This document shows, piece after piece, positions 35,480 to 46,015 of a stretch of 64,000 nt of DNA. The DNA lies in the NCBI GenBank assembly GCA_949710005.1, contig OX453276.1:25625846-25689845 (forward strand). Direction: 5' to 3'. Position 1 is the first letter of the stretch. Each line of letters begins with the position of its first letter. The notes under the pieces are model-generated. The model was not told where the DNA came from. It made no database searches and saw only the letters and a program-made list of their open reading frames with translations. The stretch is from Ricordea florida. Taxonomy: Eukaryota > Cnidaria > Anthozoa > Corallimorpharia > Ricordeidae. Position numbers and translations under genes: made by a program.

Positions 35480-36020
35480 TAAGTACTTACCATCATATTC
35501 ATCCATCATATTCAACAATCGTACGTGTTACGTACGTGTTGCTTTCGTTCGCCAAACGCAGCTGTTGAGACACGCGAAATGTCTTCCCTTTCCCTGAAAC
35601 AAAAAAAAACAATAACTTGATAACGTAAAATGCAACTTTACAAGGAATATAAAACAAACGGTTATAAATGCAAGTCTTACCTTCGACGATATCCGAGAGA
35701 CAACAAATGCGCCACGAAGTCGGATTCTGTCCTCGTGCACTGGCACACCAGGGAATCGAATAACCATTGTATTTTCTTTGTATAGGAGTCAAAAAAAATA
35801 CACTTGGGGTTTCTCAACCACGCTTTCTTATATTGACCTCTGTCTTCAATCTTTTCGTTTCCGCCCGAAGTCGTTATATTTACCACCTTGCATGTCCGGA
35901 CCCTCCACTTGTCGACGCCGTTTTGAATTTGTGAATGCAGAACTTGAAAAGGCCAGGCTTTCTTTTTCAAGTTTCAATCGCCAGCGCGAGCATGCGCAAA
36001 CCGTGACAGTGTCCCTTTAA
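35480..36020 (-). other. possible promoter and two small exons overlapping a repeat
   Basis: On the minus strand a region with bidirectional promoter character (GCGCATGCTCGCGCTGG) leads to an exon ending at a GTAAGA donor near 35682. A second exon (about 35490-35596) follows an acceptor preceded by a long pyrimidine tract. Two phases give short, different peptides, one Arg-rich. About 75 bp near 35715-35790 match the MITE at 53159-53291 (CTGTCCTCGTGCACTGGCAC and CCATTGTATTTTCTTTGT), so at least part is repeat. I regard the gene as unproven. Confidence 0.25.
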
Positions 36021-36279
36021 CAAGAATGATAGCAATGACAAGCAAATGTTACTGTGCTGAAGAAGAAAACATGAAGCAAAAAATCAGCTATAAGGGTGTA
36101 AATAAGAAACAAAACACCAAGACGTGGGATCGATACTATGTAGCATAAATGGGTGGTGTTATAGATAACCACAATATTGTAACATACACCCAAACAGCTG
36201 TGGGTTTAAATGCATACTACGAGAAGAGGGTTGTAGCCGATAATGAAATTCATACAGAACCACTATATTAGGGCAATAT

Positions 36280-36650
36280 TCACAGAACGCTATCAGGTGG
36301 TAATTCAGTGTCTTCCGGCACAACCTGAAGCTCTTCAGATAAAACCCACGTTTAGGACAATCCAGTAAATAATACAACACAGGTTGATTAGCTGAAAGGA
36401 CACTTCTTGATAAATCATATATCTCCTAACTCAGAATTGGATCTGTTACACGCCACCTCTCGCCGCCTTCTTGTTCTCCAGGGGCAAGCAAATATCTGAC
36501 CTTAACTCAGGTGGTAATCTAGACGCTTATAGTTAACAGTCTTAATATGGACCTCTTGTAATCCCAAAGCTTTAACAGGTTCTTGATCGTTGATTCTGAT
36601 TACAATGAAACTTAATGCTCGCAAAACTGCTGGCAGTCATTTGACCCAAA
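36280..36650 (-). pseudogene. Polinton-type integrase C-terminal fragment (left copy, reads outward)
   Basis: The minus-strand reading resembles the C-terminus of the integrase at 13094-14030, with a QEPVKALGLQEVHIK-like segment followed by a Trp/Glu segment and VLYYLLDCPKRGF, then stop TGA at 36280-36282. Frameshifts are frequent. The catalytic core is absent; the homology begins next to the hairpin at 36663. Confidence 0.6.
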
Positions 36651-36662
36651 CCACAGATCTGC

Positions 36663-36730
36663 AATAGATAATTACTGAGGCGAGCAGCATTATCGTCCAA
36701 TAATGCTGCTCGCCTCGGTAGCTATCTATT
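36663..36730. repeat. 68-bp palindrome
   Basis: The two arms, AATAGATAATTACTGAGGCG and its near-complement ending CGCCTCGGTAGCTATCTATT, frame a ~5-nt loop. The same hairpin occurs at the same junction in the right arm (59292-59359). Confidence 0.85.
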
Positions 36731-36879
36731 ATAAATTCTGATCTTCATCCAAACCCATTGTTTTCTCTCTGCAATTGTTTCACGGAATGTATTTTGTTTT
36801 TATTGTGGAAAAGAATAAATCAGTCACTTGATGGCGTTCAATGGATGTTTTTATTCAAGGTAAAGGCTACATAAGCTAT

Positions 36880-37141
36880 TGTTTTTATGAGTATACCATG
36901 ACATGACGTATAAAAAATGCAACCAGAAACGCGTTATGACTGTTTGTTTGCCAAGGTAGATGTCAATTTGCATATTGCTCGAAAAACACAGTTGTTTCTG
37001 AAAGTCAACTCATTGTCGTTTGGAAGGAAGGCGGAAAGCTGCTGGGAAAGCAGTTCTGAGGAAGAACTGTTTCTTACGCAGTCAACATTAACTGTTAAGT
37101 CGAATGAATATGATGGAGTAGTGGTACCCTGCGGGTCCTAA
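36880..37141 (+). pseudogene. small conserved reading in the inverted repeat, reads inward (left copy)
   Basis: Frames share LHIARKTQLFLKVNSLSF and SCWESSSEEELFLTQSTLTV with the right copy (58860-59125, minus). There the reading starts MPDMTCKKCNQKRVIDCLF, a CxxC motif. It is inactivated by frameshifts here and by a stop in the right copy. The function is unknown. Confidence 0.3.
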
Positions 37142-37748
37142 GCCGGTCAGCAAGACAAAAATTAATTTTCCAATCAACTTTTTTTTCCGCAAAAACCCGC
37201 AGGCACTATGCATAAAATTAATCCTGACTAAAACTAGTCATCATATGGAACATATTCCCCACTACAGTAATCTTCGAATGAAATAAACGACACCTTTATT
37301 GAGCCACAACTTATACAAACTCCTCTTATATAATAGCTTCCATTTTTAGTTTCTTTATATTCCACCGTTTCTGGAAAAAATTATGTTGTCTTTTTTTCTC
37401 TTCTACATCAAGTCAACATAAAATGTATCCAACCCCCATATCATTTTTCTTTCCTACTCTTATTGAAATTGCCTCACTAGCATCTAACTACGCATAACAT
37501 GAAATCGCGTCACTAAATTCCACTGACTCCGCATAGACTCCGCATAAATTCACAGACTGAAGGCGAACTTGCAAAATTAGGCTAGATTTCGTGACTAATA
37601 ATAATATACTAATCCGTTATCTAGGAAAAAATTTAAATGATCTATTAGTATGTTTAATAACAATGAACAATCACCTTGTGGAAATCCATTATAATTACGC
37701 TATTTATATTATTCTGGTTTACTATAAAATACATTCACGCATTAGTAT

Positions 37749-39081
37749 ATGTACTGTCTATCATTAATTCTAGTAGAGTCTATTCAGGATCTTAAAAAAC
37801 AAAAACATCATATTGAACATGTTTTATTGCAAGCTATAAATATATTTAGCGAACTTAAATTACAATATACTACTAAATCTACTAATACACCATCTACTGA
37901 TGCGCCATCTACTGATCAATTTACCAATACATCATTTACTAAATACTAAATCTACTAATACGCCATCTATTGATGCGCCATCTACTGATCAATTTACCAA
38001 TACATCATTTACTAATACTAAATCTACTAATACGCCATCTACTGATGCGCCATCTACTGATCAATTTACCAATACATCATTTACTGATACTAAATCTACT
38101 AATACACCATCTACTGATCAATTTACCAATACATCATTTACTAATACTAAATCTACTAATACACCATCTACTGATGCGCCATCTACTGATCAATTTACCA
38201 ATACATCATTTACTGATACTAAATCTACTAATACGCCATCTACTGATGCGCCATCTACTGATCAATTTACCAATACATCATTTACTAATACTAAATCTAC
38301 TAATACACCATCTACTGATCAATTTACCAATACATCATTTACTAATACTAAATCTACTAATACACCATCTACTGATCAATTTACCAATACATCATTTACT
38401 AATACTAAATCTACTAATACACCATCTACTGATCAATTTACCAATACATCATTTACTGATACTAAATCTACTAATACGCCATCTACTGATGCGCCATCTA
38501 CTGATCAATTTACCAATACATCATTTACTAATACTAAATCTACTAATACACCATCTACTGATCAATTTACCAATACATCATTTACTAATACTAAATCTAC
38601 TAATACACCATCTACTGATCAATTTACCAATACATCATTTACTGATACTAAATCTACTAATACGCCATCTACTAATACGCCATCTACTGATCAATTTACC
38701 AATACATCATTTACTAATACTAAATCTACTAATACACCATCTACTGATCAATTTACCAATACATCATTTACTAATACTAAATCTACTAATACACCATCTA
38801 CTGATCAATTTACCAATACATCATTTACTGATACTAAATCTACTAATACGCCATCTACTAATACGCCATCTACTGATCAATTTACCAATACATCATTTAC
38901 TGATACTAAATCTACTAATACGCCATCTACTGATCAATTTACCAATACATCATTTACTAATACTAAATCTACTAACACGTCATCTACTGATCAATCTACT
39001 AATATGTCGTTTACTAATACTAAATCCTCTAATACAACACCTACTAATACACCATCTACAACAACTTTATTTCATATTTAA
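37749..39081 (+). CDS. Thr/Ser/Asn-rich tandem-repeat protein, one frameshift
   Basis: It begins at ATG 37749 with a short hydrophobic stretch and a helical, coiled-coil-like segment (SIQDLKKQKHHIEHVLLQAI). A repeat array of about 17 units follows. The core unit is 19 residues (57 bp), STNTPSTDQFTNTSFTNTK, and some units gain five residues (STDAP or STNTP, 15 bp). Both unit sizes keep the frame, and most differences are synonymous or N/D swaps. NTS is an N-glycosylation sequon, so the product looks mucin- or stalk-like. A one-base insertion near 37940 breaks the first unit, after which a single frame runs to TAA at 39079-39081. The gene lies just inside the left inverted repeat. It may be a surface or fibre protein of the viral-type element, which is inference. 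Confidence 0.5.
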
Positions 39082-39413
39082 GTGGTTTACAATGATTGAA
39101 AATACCTCATCTAAACAAAGAAACAGAAAGATAACTTAAATGGCGACGTTAAAATACTGAATTGACTATCAGCAAATAGCACAGGCTAATCGCGGCGATT
39201 TATTAAGAGTCTATAACACGTTTTAATATTTAGTCTTCATTCAATGTACTAAATCCATGCGCGTGATTGGCTAAACTCAATCACGTGATTTTGTGATACG
39301 TCACGTCATCACCTAGTAACCGTGCACTAATGAGAATACATCATGCCATCACACAACGGCTGGCATCAAAATGGCAAGTTTTGTATTTCATTGAACTCAG
39401 ATTGAATATTAAA
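39082..39413. other. spacer with CACGTGA / TGACGTCA-like sites
   Basis: Contains AATCACGTGATTTTGTGATA and TACGTCACGTCATCAC near 39280-39312, palindromic bZIP/bHLH-type words that are often found in fold-back elements here. No gene. Confidence 0.35.
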
Positions 39414-39571
39414 AGGGTTAGAGACTTGAAATTCGTGGTTTGTTTACGAGAAATTGTCAATACTGCACGAAGCGAAGCTGAGTGCAGAATTGACAATTTC
39501 GAGTTCATTTTACAGCCAGCAAGTGCGTGTATTTGTAAACAAACCACTCATTTCAGTCTCTAACCCGTAAA
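39414..39571. mobile_element. fold-back MITE
   Basis: GGGTTAGAGACTTGAAATTC on the left pairs with the reverse complement ending AGTCTCTAACCC on the right. The inner arms GTGGTTTGTTTAC and GTAAACAAACCAC also pair, as do GAAATTGTCAAT and ATTGACAATTTC. Confidence 0.85.
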
Positions 39572-39845
39572 TAAATGAAAAGGTTAATACAACACATGAA
39601 TAAATACTTAAGTAAATAAAATAAACTAGAAATCTCAATGTGAAAGTGAGTGCTGGCGAGGGGAAGTGGTTTGGAATGGAGGAGGGGTAAGCAGAAAATT
39701 AGGTTAGTTCAAGATCCTCTGGATACTACCGTAGTAAAAAGATGGTGGTATTTGGAAGGAGATATGGTGGCAACTGTTTATTTATGCTCTAACGCTTTGG
39801 TGTGTTTTCAAAGCGTGTTTGTGGAACATTTCTACAATTATCTAT

Positions 39846-42355
39846 TTATTTATTTATAACAACTTTATTTGCTAAAATAAACATGAAAAACTGCAAAAAG
39901 GGTGCTGCCAGGGAAGAACTAAATCCTCATAAGCGGCAGCCCCCAATAACAATTAAAATATAATATAAGTAATAAAATATCTAAGAAAATATAAATACAA
40001 TCATAAAAAGTAAAATAAATATATATGATATAACTATGATTAAAATGATTATGATTTCTTAAACAGGTGTTCAGCAAGACCTTTCTTAAACTTATTTAAC
40101 GATGTACAATGGACTAAGTGTTCTGGTAGATCGTTCCATGAGTTAATATATCTAATCCAAAATGAAAATTTAAATATATTAGTCCGTGCATAAGGTGTCC
40201 ATATTTTAAAATCATGATTAGCCCTAGTACGTCCTTTTGAAAACGATAGATAATTATCTAGAGAGACTTTAGAGAGTCCGTTTATAAACTTAAATAACTG
40301 AACTAAACTGAGAAAGTCACGACGAGTATGAAGACTCGGCCACCCAAGGTATCTTAAACGATCATCGTACTCAACAGAACTACCTAAGATCCATCTTGAG
40401 GCATTCCTTTGGATTCTTTCAAGTTTATCGGATAGGTATTGTTGATGAGGATTCCAAACTGGACATGCGTATTCAATAATTGGGCGTACCATAGTTTTGT
40501 AACCGGTAATTATGGCTTCTGAACATTTTCCAAAAGTACGCTTTAATAAGCCCAGGATTTTATTAGCTTTAGCAGCAACTGTAAGTACATGTGGTCTCCA
40601 AGACAGGTCTGAAGATAGGGTGACGCCAAGATGTTTATGTGTATTTACATGTTCTAATGGAGACGCGTTGATATTATAAGTGCATGGTGTTGAAGTTTTA
40701 GATCTAGTGATTCTCATACTTTTACATTTAGTAGCATTCACTTTCAAGAGCCATCTGTTGCACCAATTTGAGATTTGTGATACACCCTCTTGAAGTGGAC
40801 GAGAGACATCAGAAGGTTTACCAGAGTTGAACAATAGTGTGTCATCTGCGAACATTTCGCTGGCACAAGACAAATTCTCAGGAATGTCGTTAACATACAA
40901 CAGAAACAACATTGGTCCAACAATACTTCCCTGAGGTACTCCTGATGACACCTTTGTCCAATTCGAACTTTCACCCTCCAAAACAACACGTTGGTAACGC
41001 TCTTGTAAGAAATCATTCAGCCACCCAAGTATTTGACCATGAATTCCATATTGCCTTAACTTTGTGATAAGATCACGATGAGGAACCGAATCGAACGCTT
41101 TTTCGAAATCCAAGAAGATAACGTCAGTTGTTTTTCCCTTGTCTAGTGCTAACGCCCAAGTGTGGAATAGATGGATGAGTTGGGATGTACACGAAAGGCC
41201 AGCCCGAAATCCATATTGATGAGGACTAAGAAGAATACGATCTTCCAAATAGGATAGAATATGCCTTGAGACAATCTTTTCCAGGATCTTCACAACCAAA
41301 GATGTTAGAGAAATTGGTCGATAATTAGTAACAAGTTCTTTTTCGCCTTTTTTAAACACTGGAGTGACATTAGCACGCTTCCACTCACGTGGCAATTGTC
41401 CTCTGTTCAGAGAGATGTTAAACAAGCGTGAAAATGAGCTAGAGATTGAAGGAGCTGCCTCACGGAGCAATCGTGCCGTTATACCATCAGGACCAGTGGC
41501 TTTATTGACGTTAAGTCCAAGTAATAGATTCTCGACATCAGAACTAGAGCATTCAAGATCTGCAATGGCATCGGTGTGAAAATTGAGTGATTGAGTATCA
41601 TCAATATTTGGATCAGGTTGAGAAGAAAAAATTGATGCAAAAAAGTTATTAAATAGCTCGGCTTTTTCTTTGGCTGAAGATGCATTGATGTCGTCCCATT
41701 TCATAGTTACGGGGATAGATTTACTCTTTGTTTTTGACTTTATAAAAGACCAAAAACGTTTCGGATTTTTCGATTTAATTAATGTGTGAACATGTTCGTA
41801 ATAACTTTTGTTCAGCTCAGATTTCACTTTATTCCTCATCATTTTGTACTTCTTCCAATCACTTTCCAGATTAGTGGCCTTAGCTTTTTTCCATAGGCGC
41901 TTTCTTTTATGGAGTAGCTTGCGGATTTCTGACGTAATCCATGGAACATTCTGTTTCGATTTTATGGTCTTCGATGGAATATTATTATGTACAGCTTTGA
42001 AAAAAACAGACTTCCAATTGTACCACATATCATCTATGCTAGTATTATCATCATTCAATATAGTATCCCATGGGACATTTGACAATTCAAGACGAAAATT
42101 TTCCCAATTTGCATTTTTGTAGTCGTATACATGTTTTGAAGGTTGAGGCGGTCGAGTGATCTTGTAACGAAGTTCAAAAGTTATGATATTGTGATCCGAG
42201 GATCCAATACCATCACAGATCTTGATGCCAACAATATTCTCCGGCCGGTTAGATATAACCAAATCCAAAATAGCATCTTGACGTGTAGGTAAATTAATAA
42301 CCTGAACAAGGCCAAAGAAGTTCAAAATATTATCGCAGAAATAATCCGATCGTGC
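39846..42355 (-). mobile_element. CR1/L2-like LINE, 5'-truncated, with intact ORF2 remainder
   Basis: A minus-strand element whose 3' end has an ATAAATAAATA-type tail at 39846-39860, as in CR1/L2 LINEs. The 5' side stops near 42355, inside the endonuclease domain. The coding part is at 40049-42325. No flanking duplication was identified. Confidence 0.8.
40049..42325 (-). CDS. LINE ORF2 polyprotein (endonuclease end, reverse transcriptase), 758 codons, no stops
   Basis: Copies element RNA into DNA at a nicked target. The reading starts inside the apurinic-type endonuclease, whose last motif SSDH is at residues 42-45. A basic linker follows. The RT domain has NVNKATGPDGITARLL, FLDFEKAFDSVPH (first catalytic Asp), GVPQGS at about 461 and FADD at 492-495 (catalytic Asp pair). 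A C-terminal region carries RPIIEYACPVWNPH and LERIQRNASRWILG, and the protein ends NKFKKGLAEHLFKK. All visible RT motifs are intact. The first annotated codon is not the real start, because the same frame continues upstream to about 42350 before the truncation. A full-length relative elsewhere could be active. Confidence 0.85.
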   Translation of the reverse strand: MNFFGLVQVINLPTRQDAILDLVISNRPENIVGIKICDGIGSSDHNIITFELRYKITRPPQPSKHVYDYKNANWENFRLELSNVPWDTILNDDNTSIDDMWYNWKSVFFKAVHNNIPSKTIKSKQNVPWITSEIRKLLHKRKRLWKKAKATNLESDWKKYKMMRNKVKSELNKSYYEHVHTLIKSKNPKRFWSFIKSKTKSKSIPVTMKWDDINASSAKEKAELFNNFFASIFSSQPDPNIDDTQSLNFHTDAIADLECSSSDVENLLLGLNVNKATGPDGITARLLREAAPSISSSFSRLFNISLNRGQLPREWKRANVTPVFKKGEKELVTNYRPISLTSLVVKILEKIVSRHILSYLEDRILLSPHQYGFRAGLSCTSQLIHLFHTWALALDKGKTTDVIFLDFEKAFDSVPHRDLITKLRQYGIHGQILGWLNDFLQERYQRVVLEGESSNWTKVSSGVPQGSIVGPMLFLLYVNDIPENLSCASEMFADDTLLFNSGKPSDVSRPLQEGVSQISNWCNRWLLKVNATKCKSMRITRSKTSTPCTYNINASPLEHVNTHKHLGVTLSSDLSWRPHVLTVAAKANKILGLLKRTFGKCSEAIITGYKTMVRPIIEYACPVWNPHQQYLSDKLERIQRNASRWILGSSVEYDDRLRYLGWPSLHTRRDFLSLVQLFKFINGLSKVSLDNYLSFSKGRTRANHDFKIWTPYARTNIFKFSFWIRYINSWNDLPEHLVHCTSLNKFKKGLAEHLFKKS

Positions 42356-42555
42356 TATTTTTAAAGGGAAGTTCTGAGTTCAAGAGAAGTGTATGTAGTG
42401 TGAAGGGTGTGAAATACTGTTAGGACACAATTGAAACTGCGACATCAGTATTAGAAAAGAATGAACAATTTAATTCAGAGAATAACGGTACATTCATTAT
42501 GACATTTAAGCGTAACTGTAACTGTAAGATCTTGGTATAAACACTTCTCAGATAT

Positions 42556-42963
42556 TTAAGGTAAAAGTGACTTCAAGAAAGTAATAACAATAACAAAGAA
42601 GTCCAGTTCATTCTGGGAACAAAACAGTTGCATAAATTCTAAGGTCGACTGTTGTGCCTCCTCGGGCGATCCACTTTGTGACTCAACGGTCGAATATTTT
42701 GCCTCAACGGGCGACAGACTTTTTGACTCAACGGTCAAAGATTTAGCCTCAACGGGCGAGCTAGTAACCTCGTGCTTCCCCTTGATGCACTCTGAACTCA
42801 CTTCAACGACAGATCTGTTTTCCAATTGACCTCTCACGAATATCTCCGAAGGCGGTAATTTACTCAGAGAGCAAGTCTCCTTATCTGGCGATTGCCCCAT
42901 TTGAAGTGCATTGAAGAACAAATCATTTTCATGAAGCAAGACGCGATCGATTTCTTCACACCT
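42556..42963 (-). CDS. unrecognised ORF with internal repeats
   Basis: A minus-strand frame of about 135 codons beginning RCEEIDRVLLHENDLFFNAL. In its second half are three imperfect repeats of 13-16 residues (SPVEAKSLTVESK, SPVEAKYSTVESQS, SPEEAQQSTLEF), coded by ~45-bp DNA repeats at 42640-42790. The end is hydrophobic (FFVIVITFLKSLLP). A short upstream frame (MRPVEANSAMKV) carries a related PVEA word, suggesting that the repeat once extended further. No family recognised. Confidence 0.3.
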   Translation of the reverse strand, partial: RCEEIDRVLLHENDLFFNALQMGQSPDKETCSLSKLPPSEIFVRGQLENRSVVEVSSECIKGKHEVTSSPVEAKSLTVESKSLSPVEAKYSTVESQSGSPEEAQQSTLEFMQLFCSQNELDFFVIVITFLKSLLP

Positions 42964-43189
42964 TCATTGCTGAATTGGCCTCAACTGGTCGCATAGTAAG
43001 GCAGAAAAACTCATAAAAACTTCCTGTCGTCCTCGCGATTCATCACTATACTGATCGTGACCTTGATGAATACTTCCCCCGGGCATTTAGAAACATGTAG
43101 GCAATCGAAATAAGGAAAAACCCTTCCCTTTCAACTCTTCCGAACTTTTCACCCGCCTGCAAGACGTGAATTGTGAAGAAATGTGCAGA

Positions 43190-43300
43190 AGAAATCATTG
43201 TGACGTCACACAACGAAAACGCCAAACTGCGCATGCCCCGAATCTGACTTCCGAAAAATCGAGATTTTTCACCGCTCATATGATATGGAACACCGCTGAC
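43190..43300 (-). promoter_or_regulatory. promoter-like segment with CRE (TGACGTCA)
   Basis: TGTGACGTCACAATG lies near 43196-43212, beside GCGCATGCCCCG-type sequence on the plus strand, upstream of the 42556-42963 frame. The combination is common at CpG-rich animal promoters but also inside MITEs. Confidence 0.3.
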
Positions 43301-43410
43301 CCTCTTAAATAGTGTGCTGTCTCGCTAAGGCTCGCCAGCAATAAATAGATACATAAACATACAAAATTAGCTATTTCAGGCATAAGGAGCAATTAAGACA
43401 GGAAGACATG

Positions 43411-44480
43411 TCATAAACCGCGTATTTTTTGATCAAGAGATGCCGAATCCATGTAATTATCCTCAGCAGCGATGATATTCATAAGCGTACTACGGATTTT
43501 TCTCTTAAACTGCTTGCGAATAAGTTCACGTGTAACTGTACTCAGAGAACTCCACAAAACAGTTCCAAATCTAGCAACAGAATTCCGCATGAGGTTTAAA
43601 CGAGACGGTTTAACATAAAAATTTCCAGCAGAGGCTGATCTGGTGTTGTGTGAGTGTATTTGTTCGGAACGAGTAAATGCGTCGCAGAGGTTTTCCGGTG
43701 CAGTATTACTCGAAACATCATGCATGAAGACGGAGACTGTTTCAAAGTAGAGTAGCTCAATCGGTAGGATATTAGATAACACAAAAAAGGAAAATAATGA
43801 TTTCTATACGGGATGAGTTAAACAAGGCGTATGACACGTTTCTGTAGCATCAAAATCTTGTATAAATTTGATTTAGAAGCTTGACCCCGCGCTACAAGAC
43901 CATAAGACAAATACGGAAAGATTTAAGGATCCATAAAGGTTGAGAAGAATACTTTGGGGAAGAATATGCCTTAATTTCGCAATGATGCCAATGGTTTTAC
44001 TAATTTTGGTAGTGACATAGTCAATATTTAGTTTCCACGTGAGGTGACTATCAATCAAAATTCCTAAATATTTCACATATACTTTCTGTTCAAGATAAGT
44101 TCAAGATAAGTAGAAGAGTCAGTATTGTTGCCTATTAATTTTATTTTAACTTGATGATTAACTCTCCTCCTTTTGGGTGAAAAATAACAAAGTTTGACTT
44201 TTTAACATTAAGCGTTAGTTTATTTGCATTTAGCCAATCCCAAACCTTTGACAACTCTGCTGTCATTATAGTTTCTAAACACAAGATTTTTGTCGTCATA
44301 CAAAAGATTGATGTCATCGGCAAACAGATGAAATTTAAATTTCTTAGAGGCGTTATAAATATCATTAATACAGCAGAAATAACAATGGCCAAGTACGGAG
44401 CCCTGTGGGACGCCACAAGTCACTCTTCTTTTCTGTAAAACTCTACATTCAATTTGTGTCGATTGAGAACGGCCGCACAA
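43411..44480 (-). pseudogene. LINE RT palm and C-terminal region, frameshifted
   Basis: Minus strand. Frames in order read GRSQSTQIECRVLQKRR, CGVPQGSVLG (44390-44410) and FHLFADDINLLYDDKN with the RT catalytic Asp pair, then ANKLTLNVKKSNFVIFHPKG. Next comes KYLGILIDSHLTWKLNIDYV (44020-44076), then HTTPDQ.. in one frame and SHNTRSASAGNFYVKPSRLN in another, ending near 43411. Breaks lie near 44140-44230, 43870 and 43780. It could be the missing 3' part of the LINE at 49140-50135, separated by later insertions. Confidence 0.7.
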
Positions 44481-44529
44481 ATATTAAATACATTTAGGCA
44501 AGCCTAAAAGCGGAGCTCCTCACACAGAC

Positions 44530-44745
44530 CCTCACACATTGAAAATGCTGTCACTAAAGTTATTAAATACGCCTGGTGTACGCAACTACTTAAAGAAGAT
44601 TCGATAGCTGAAATAAATCGTCAAAAAAAAAAACATCTAGCTCACGACTCAACGGAAGAACCATTACCTGGTCAGCAAAATTATAATAGTCTTAAAGCAA
44701 CACCAAAAGCAGCTAGGCAGCTCTTTAACAAATGAAAAATAGACA
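44530..44745. other. short unrecognised segment
   Basis: A plus-strand reading includes EDSIAEINRQKKK in one frame, but poly-A and stops follow. No family recognised. Confidence 0.2.
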
Positions 44746-44851
44746 CTCAGCTTTATGCTTATGTCCCTCCAAAAATGCTTGAAAACTTGTAGGAAGAACT
44801 CAGCTTTATGTTTATGTCCCTCCAAAAACGCTTGAAAACTTGTAGGAAGAA
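44746..44851. repeat. 53-bp tandem duplication
   Basis: CTCAGCTTTATG(C/T)TTATG through ACTTGTAGGAAGAA is repeated with few differences, the second copy starting at about 44799. Confidence 0.85.
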
Positions 44852-45200
44852 AATTTTTCCTCCAAAACCGCTATGAAAAATCCGTTTCTTCAGCAAAACA
44901 TTGCAGACTGCTGTAGACTGCTGGCTGTAGGTTGTGTAGCCGCGGCAAGCCGCGAAAAGCGCGCGAAACACAAAGCCTCGTTTCGGTTTAAGACCTTCTA
45001 AATATCCCGGATGATTATAGCCGCCATGTTGGGGCAACGTCGTCGTCGTCGTCGTCGCTAGGCGCACGCGCCCGCGAGCCATGCCGCTAGCCACGATGAC
45101 CATGAAAACTCAAACGCATGGTTTTCTCAATTTCTATCCTCGCACGGTAGTTATGGGGCTCCGCTCTGCGGCTCTTCGAGCCGCTGTATCCAGGATTGTA
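44759..45200 (-). other. repetitive CpG-rich promoter/first-exon-like segment
   Basis: A 114-codon minus frame from 45103 (MVIVASGMARGRVRLATTT, then LPQHGGYNHPGYLEGLKPK) is encoded by CpG-rich DNA with a GTCGTCGTCGTC run at 45038-45057. I remember this sequence as recurring in coral genomes, including the AACATGGCGGC motif on the opposite strand, so it is more likely a dispersed repeat derived from a promoter and first exon than a gene of its own. Confidence 0.35.
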
Positions 45201-45662
45201 CATGAGTGATTTGCCCCAAGTTAACTAGGGGGGTTTGCGGGCTTGCTCCCCCAAGAAAATTTGAAATTTTGTGCTCTAAGAATGCAATTTTCCTGCATTC
45301 TGAGAGCAATTTAAGTCATTCAGACACATTAACAGCACCTCCTCAGAAAGGCATAATTCTACACAAAAAATCATTTTTGTGTATTTACATTAAACTAAGC
45401 CATAGAGTTATACTGTTTTTGACTATATAAAGAACTTTTTTGTCTAGAAATTTGCCTTTCTTTGTCTTGGATACTTGTGAGGGTGCAAATAACTCTCCAA
45501 TGGGAATCAGCTCAGTCAACTCATTGTGCGAATGGATGGAAAAGAGTATCAAGATTAATTAGTGAATATTAAGCAACATCATTGTTACAAAAATGTATCA
45601 GCAAAACTGCAAAGTTGGAATCATACTTGCCTTTTTCAGCTTAAAAGATCAGTGTATAAAAT
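45201..45662. other. no supported gene
   Basis: Plus-strand frame 45206-45430 has no recognisable motif. A weak inverted pair (AATGCAATTTTCCTGCATTC) lies near 45282. Confidence 0.35.
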
Positions 45663-45802
45663 AATGTGGTCCAATGAGCTCAGACTGAAAGAATATGTAA
45701 GAGCCATTTAACCTTAATGAACACCCAATGGTAATGTCGTCCAATGAGCTCAGACTGAAAGAATATGTAAGAGCCATTTAACCTAAATGAACACCCAATG
45801 GC
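45663..45802. repeat. 70-bp tandem duplication
   Basis: CCAATGAGCTCAGACTGAAA through GAACACCCAATGG occurs twice, starting at 45671 and 45741, nearly identical. Confidence 0.9.
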
Positions 45803-46015
45803 AGTGGAAAAGTAACGGAAAACTTTTGAAGAATGTTCTTTTTTTGCCCAGATATAAGTATCAATACAATTGTACCACAGACATCAGTTATGTACTGTAC
45901 GGTTCTCCATCAGTTTAAGGATCACATCAATCCTGATGGAACATAACCCACAAATACTCTAGAAACACTAGTGACTGCCTGGTACAAAATAATTCATTTA
46001 AAATATTTTCTATCC

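Larger units (their letters stand above)
36166..37576. repeat. left arm of a ~1.4 kb inverted repeat (partner at 58393-59863)
   Basis: The reverse complement of 58393-59863 matches throughout. It shares GATAACCACAATATTGTAAC at the outer end, the integrase C-terminus, a 68-bp hairpin and GAAGGCGAACTTGCAA at the inner end. Divergence is moderate, with scattered substitutions and a ~46-bp insertion in the left arm near 37385. The loop between the arms is about 20.8 kb. Confidence 0.85.

Noticed and set aside
35480..36020. Confident two-exon gene with a promoter
   Set aside because: Splice sites look good, but part of the region matches a MITE at 53159, a duplicated GATGAATATGATG creates a stop, and two phases are equally possible.
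37970..39139. 389-codon frame overlapping the repeat protein in another phase
   Set aside because: It is the shadow of the in-frame 57/72-bp array. Its Leu/His-rich product has no non-repeat part, while the chosen frame has a coiled-coil start and sequons.
39330..39563. Opposed frames of 77 and 68 codons
   Set aside because: They are products of the fold-back element at 39414-39571.
44759..45103. 114-codon protein-coding gene
   Set aside because: I recognise the sequence as a dispersed CpG-rich coral repeat. A tandem duplication and a GTC microsatellite run through the frame.
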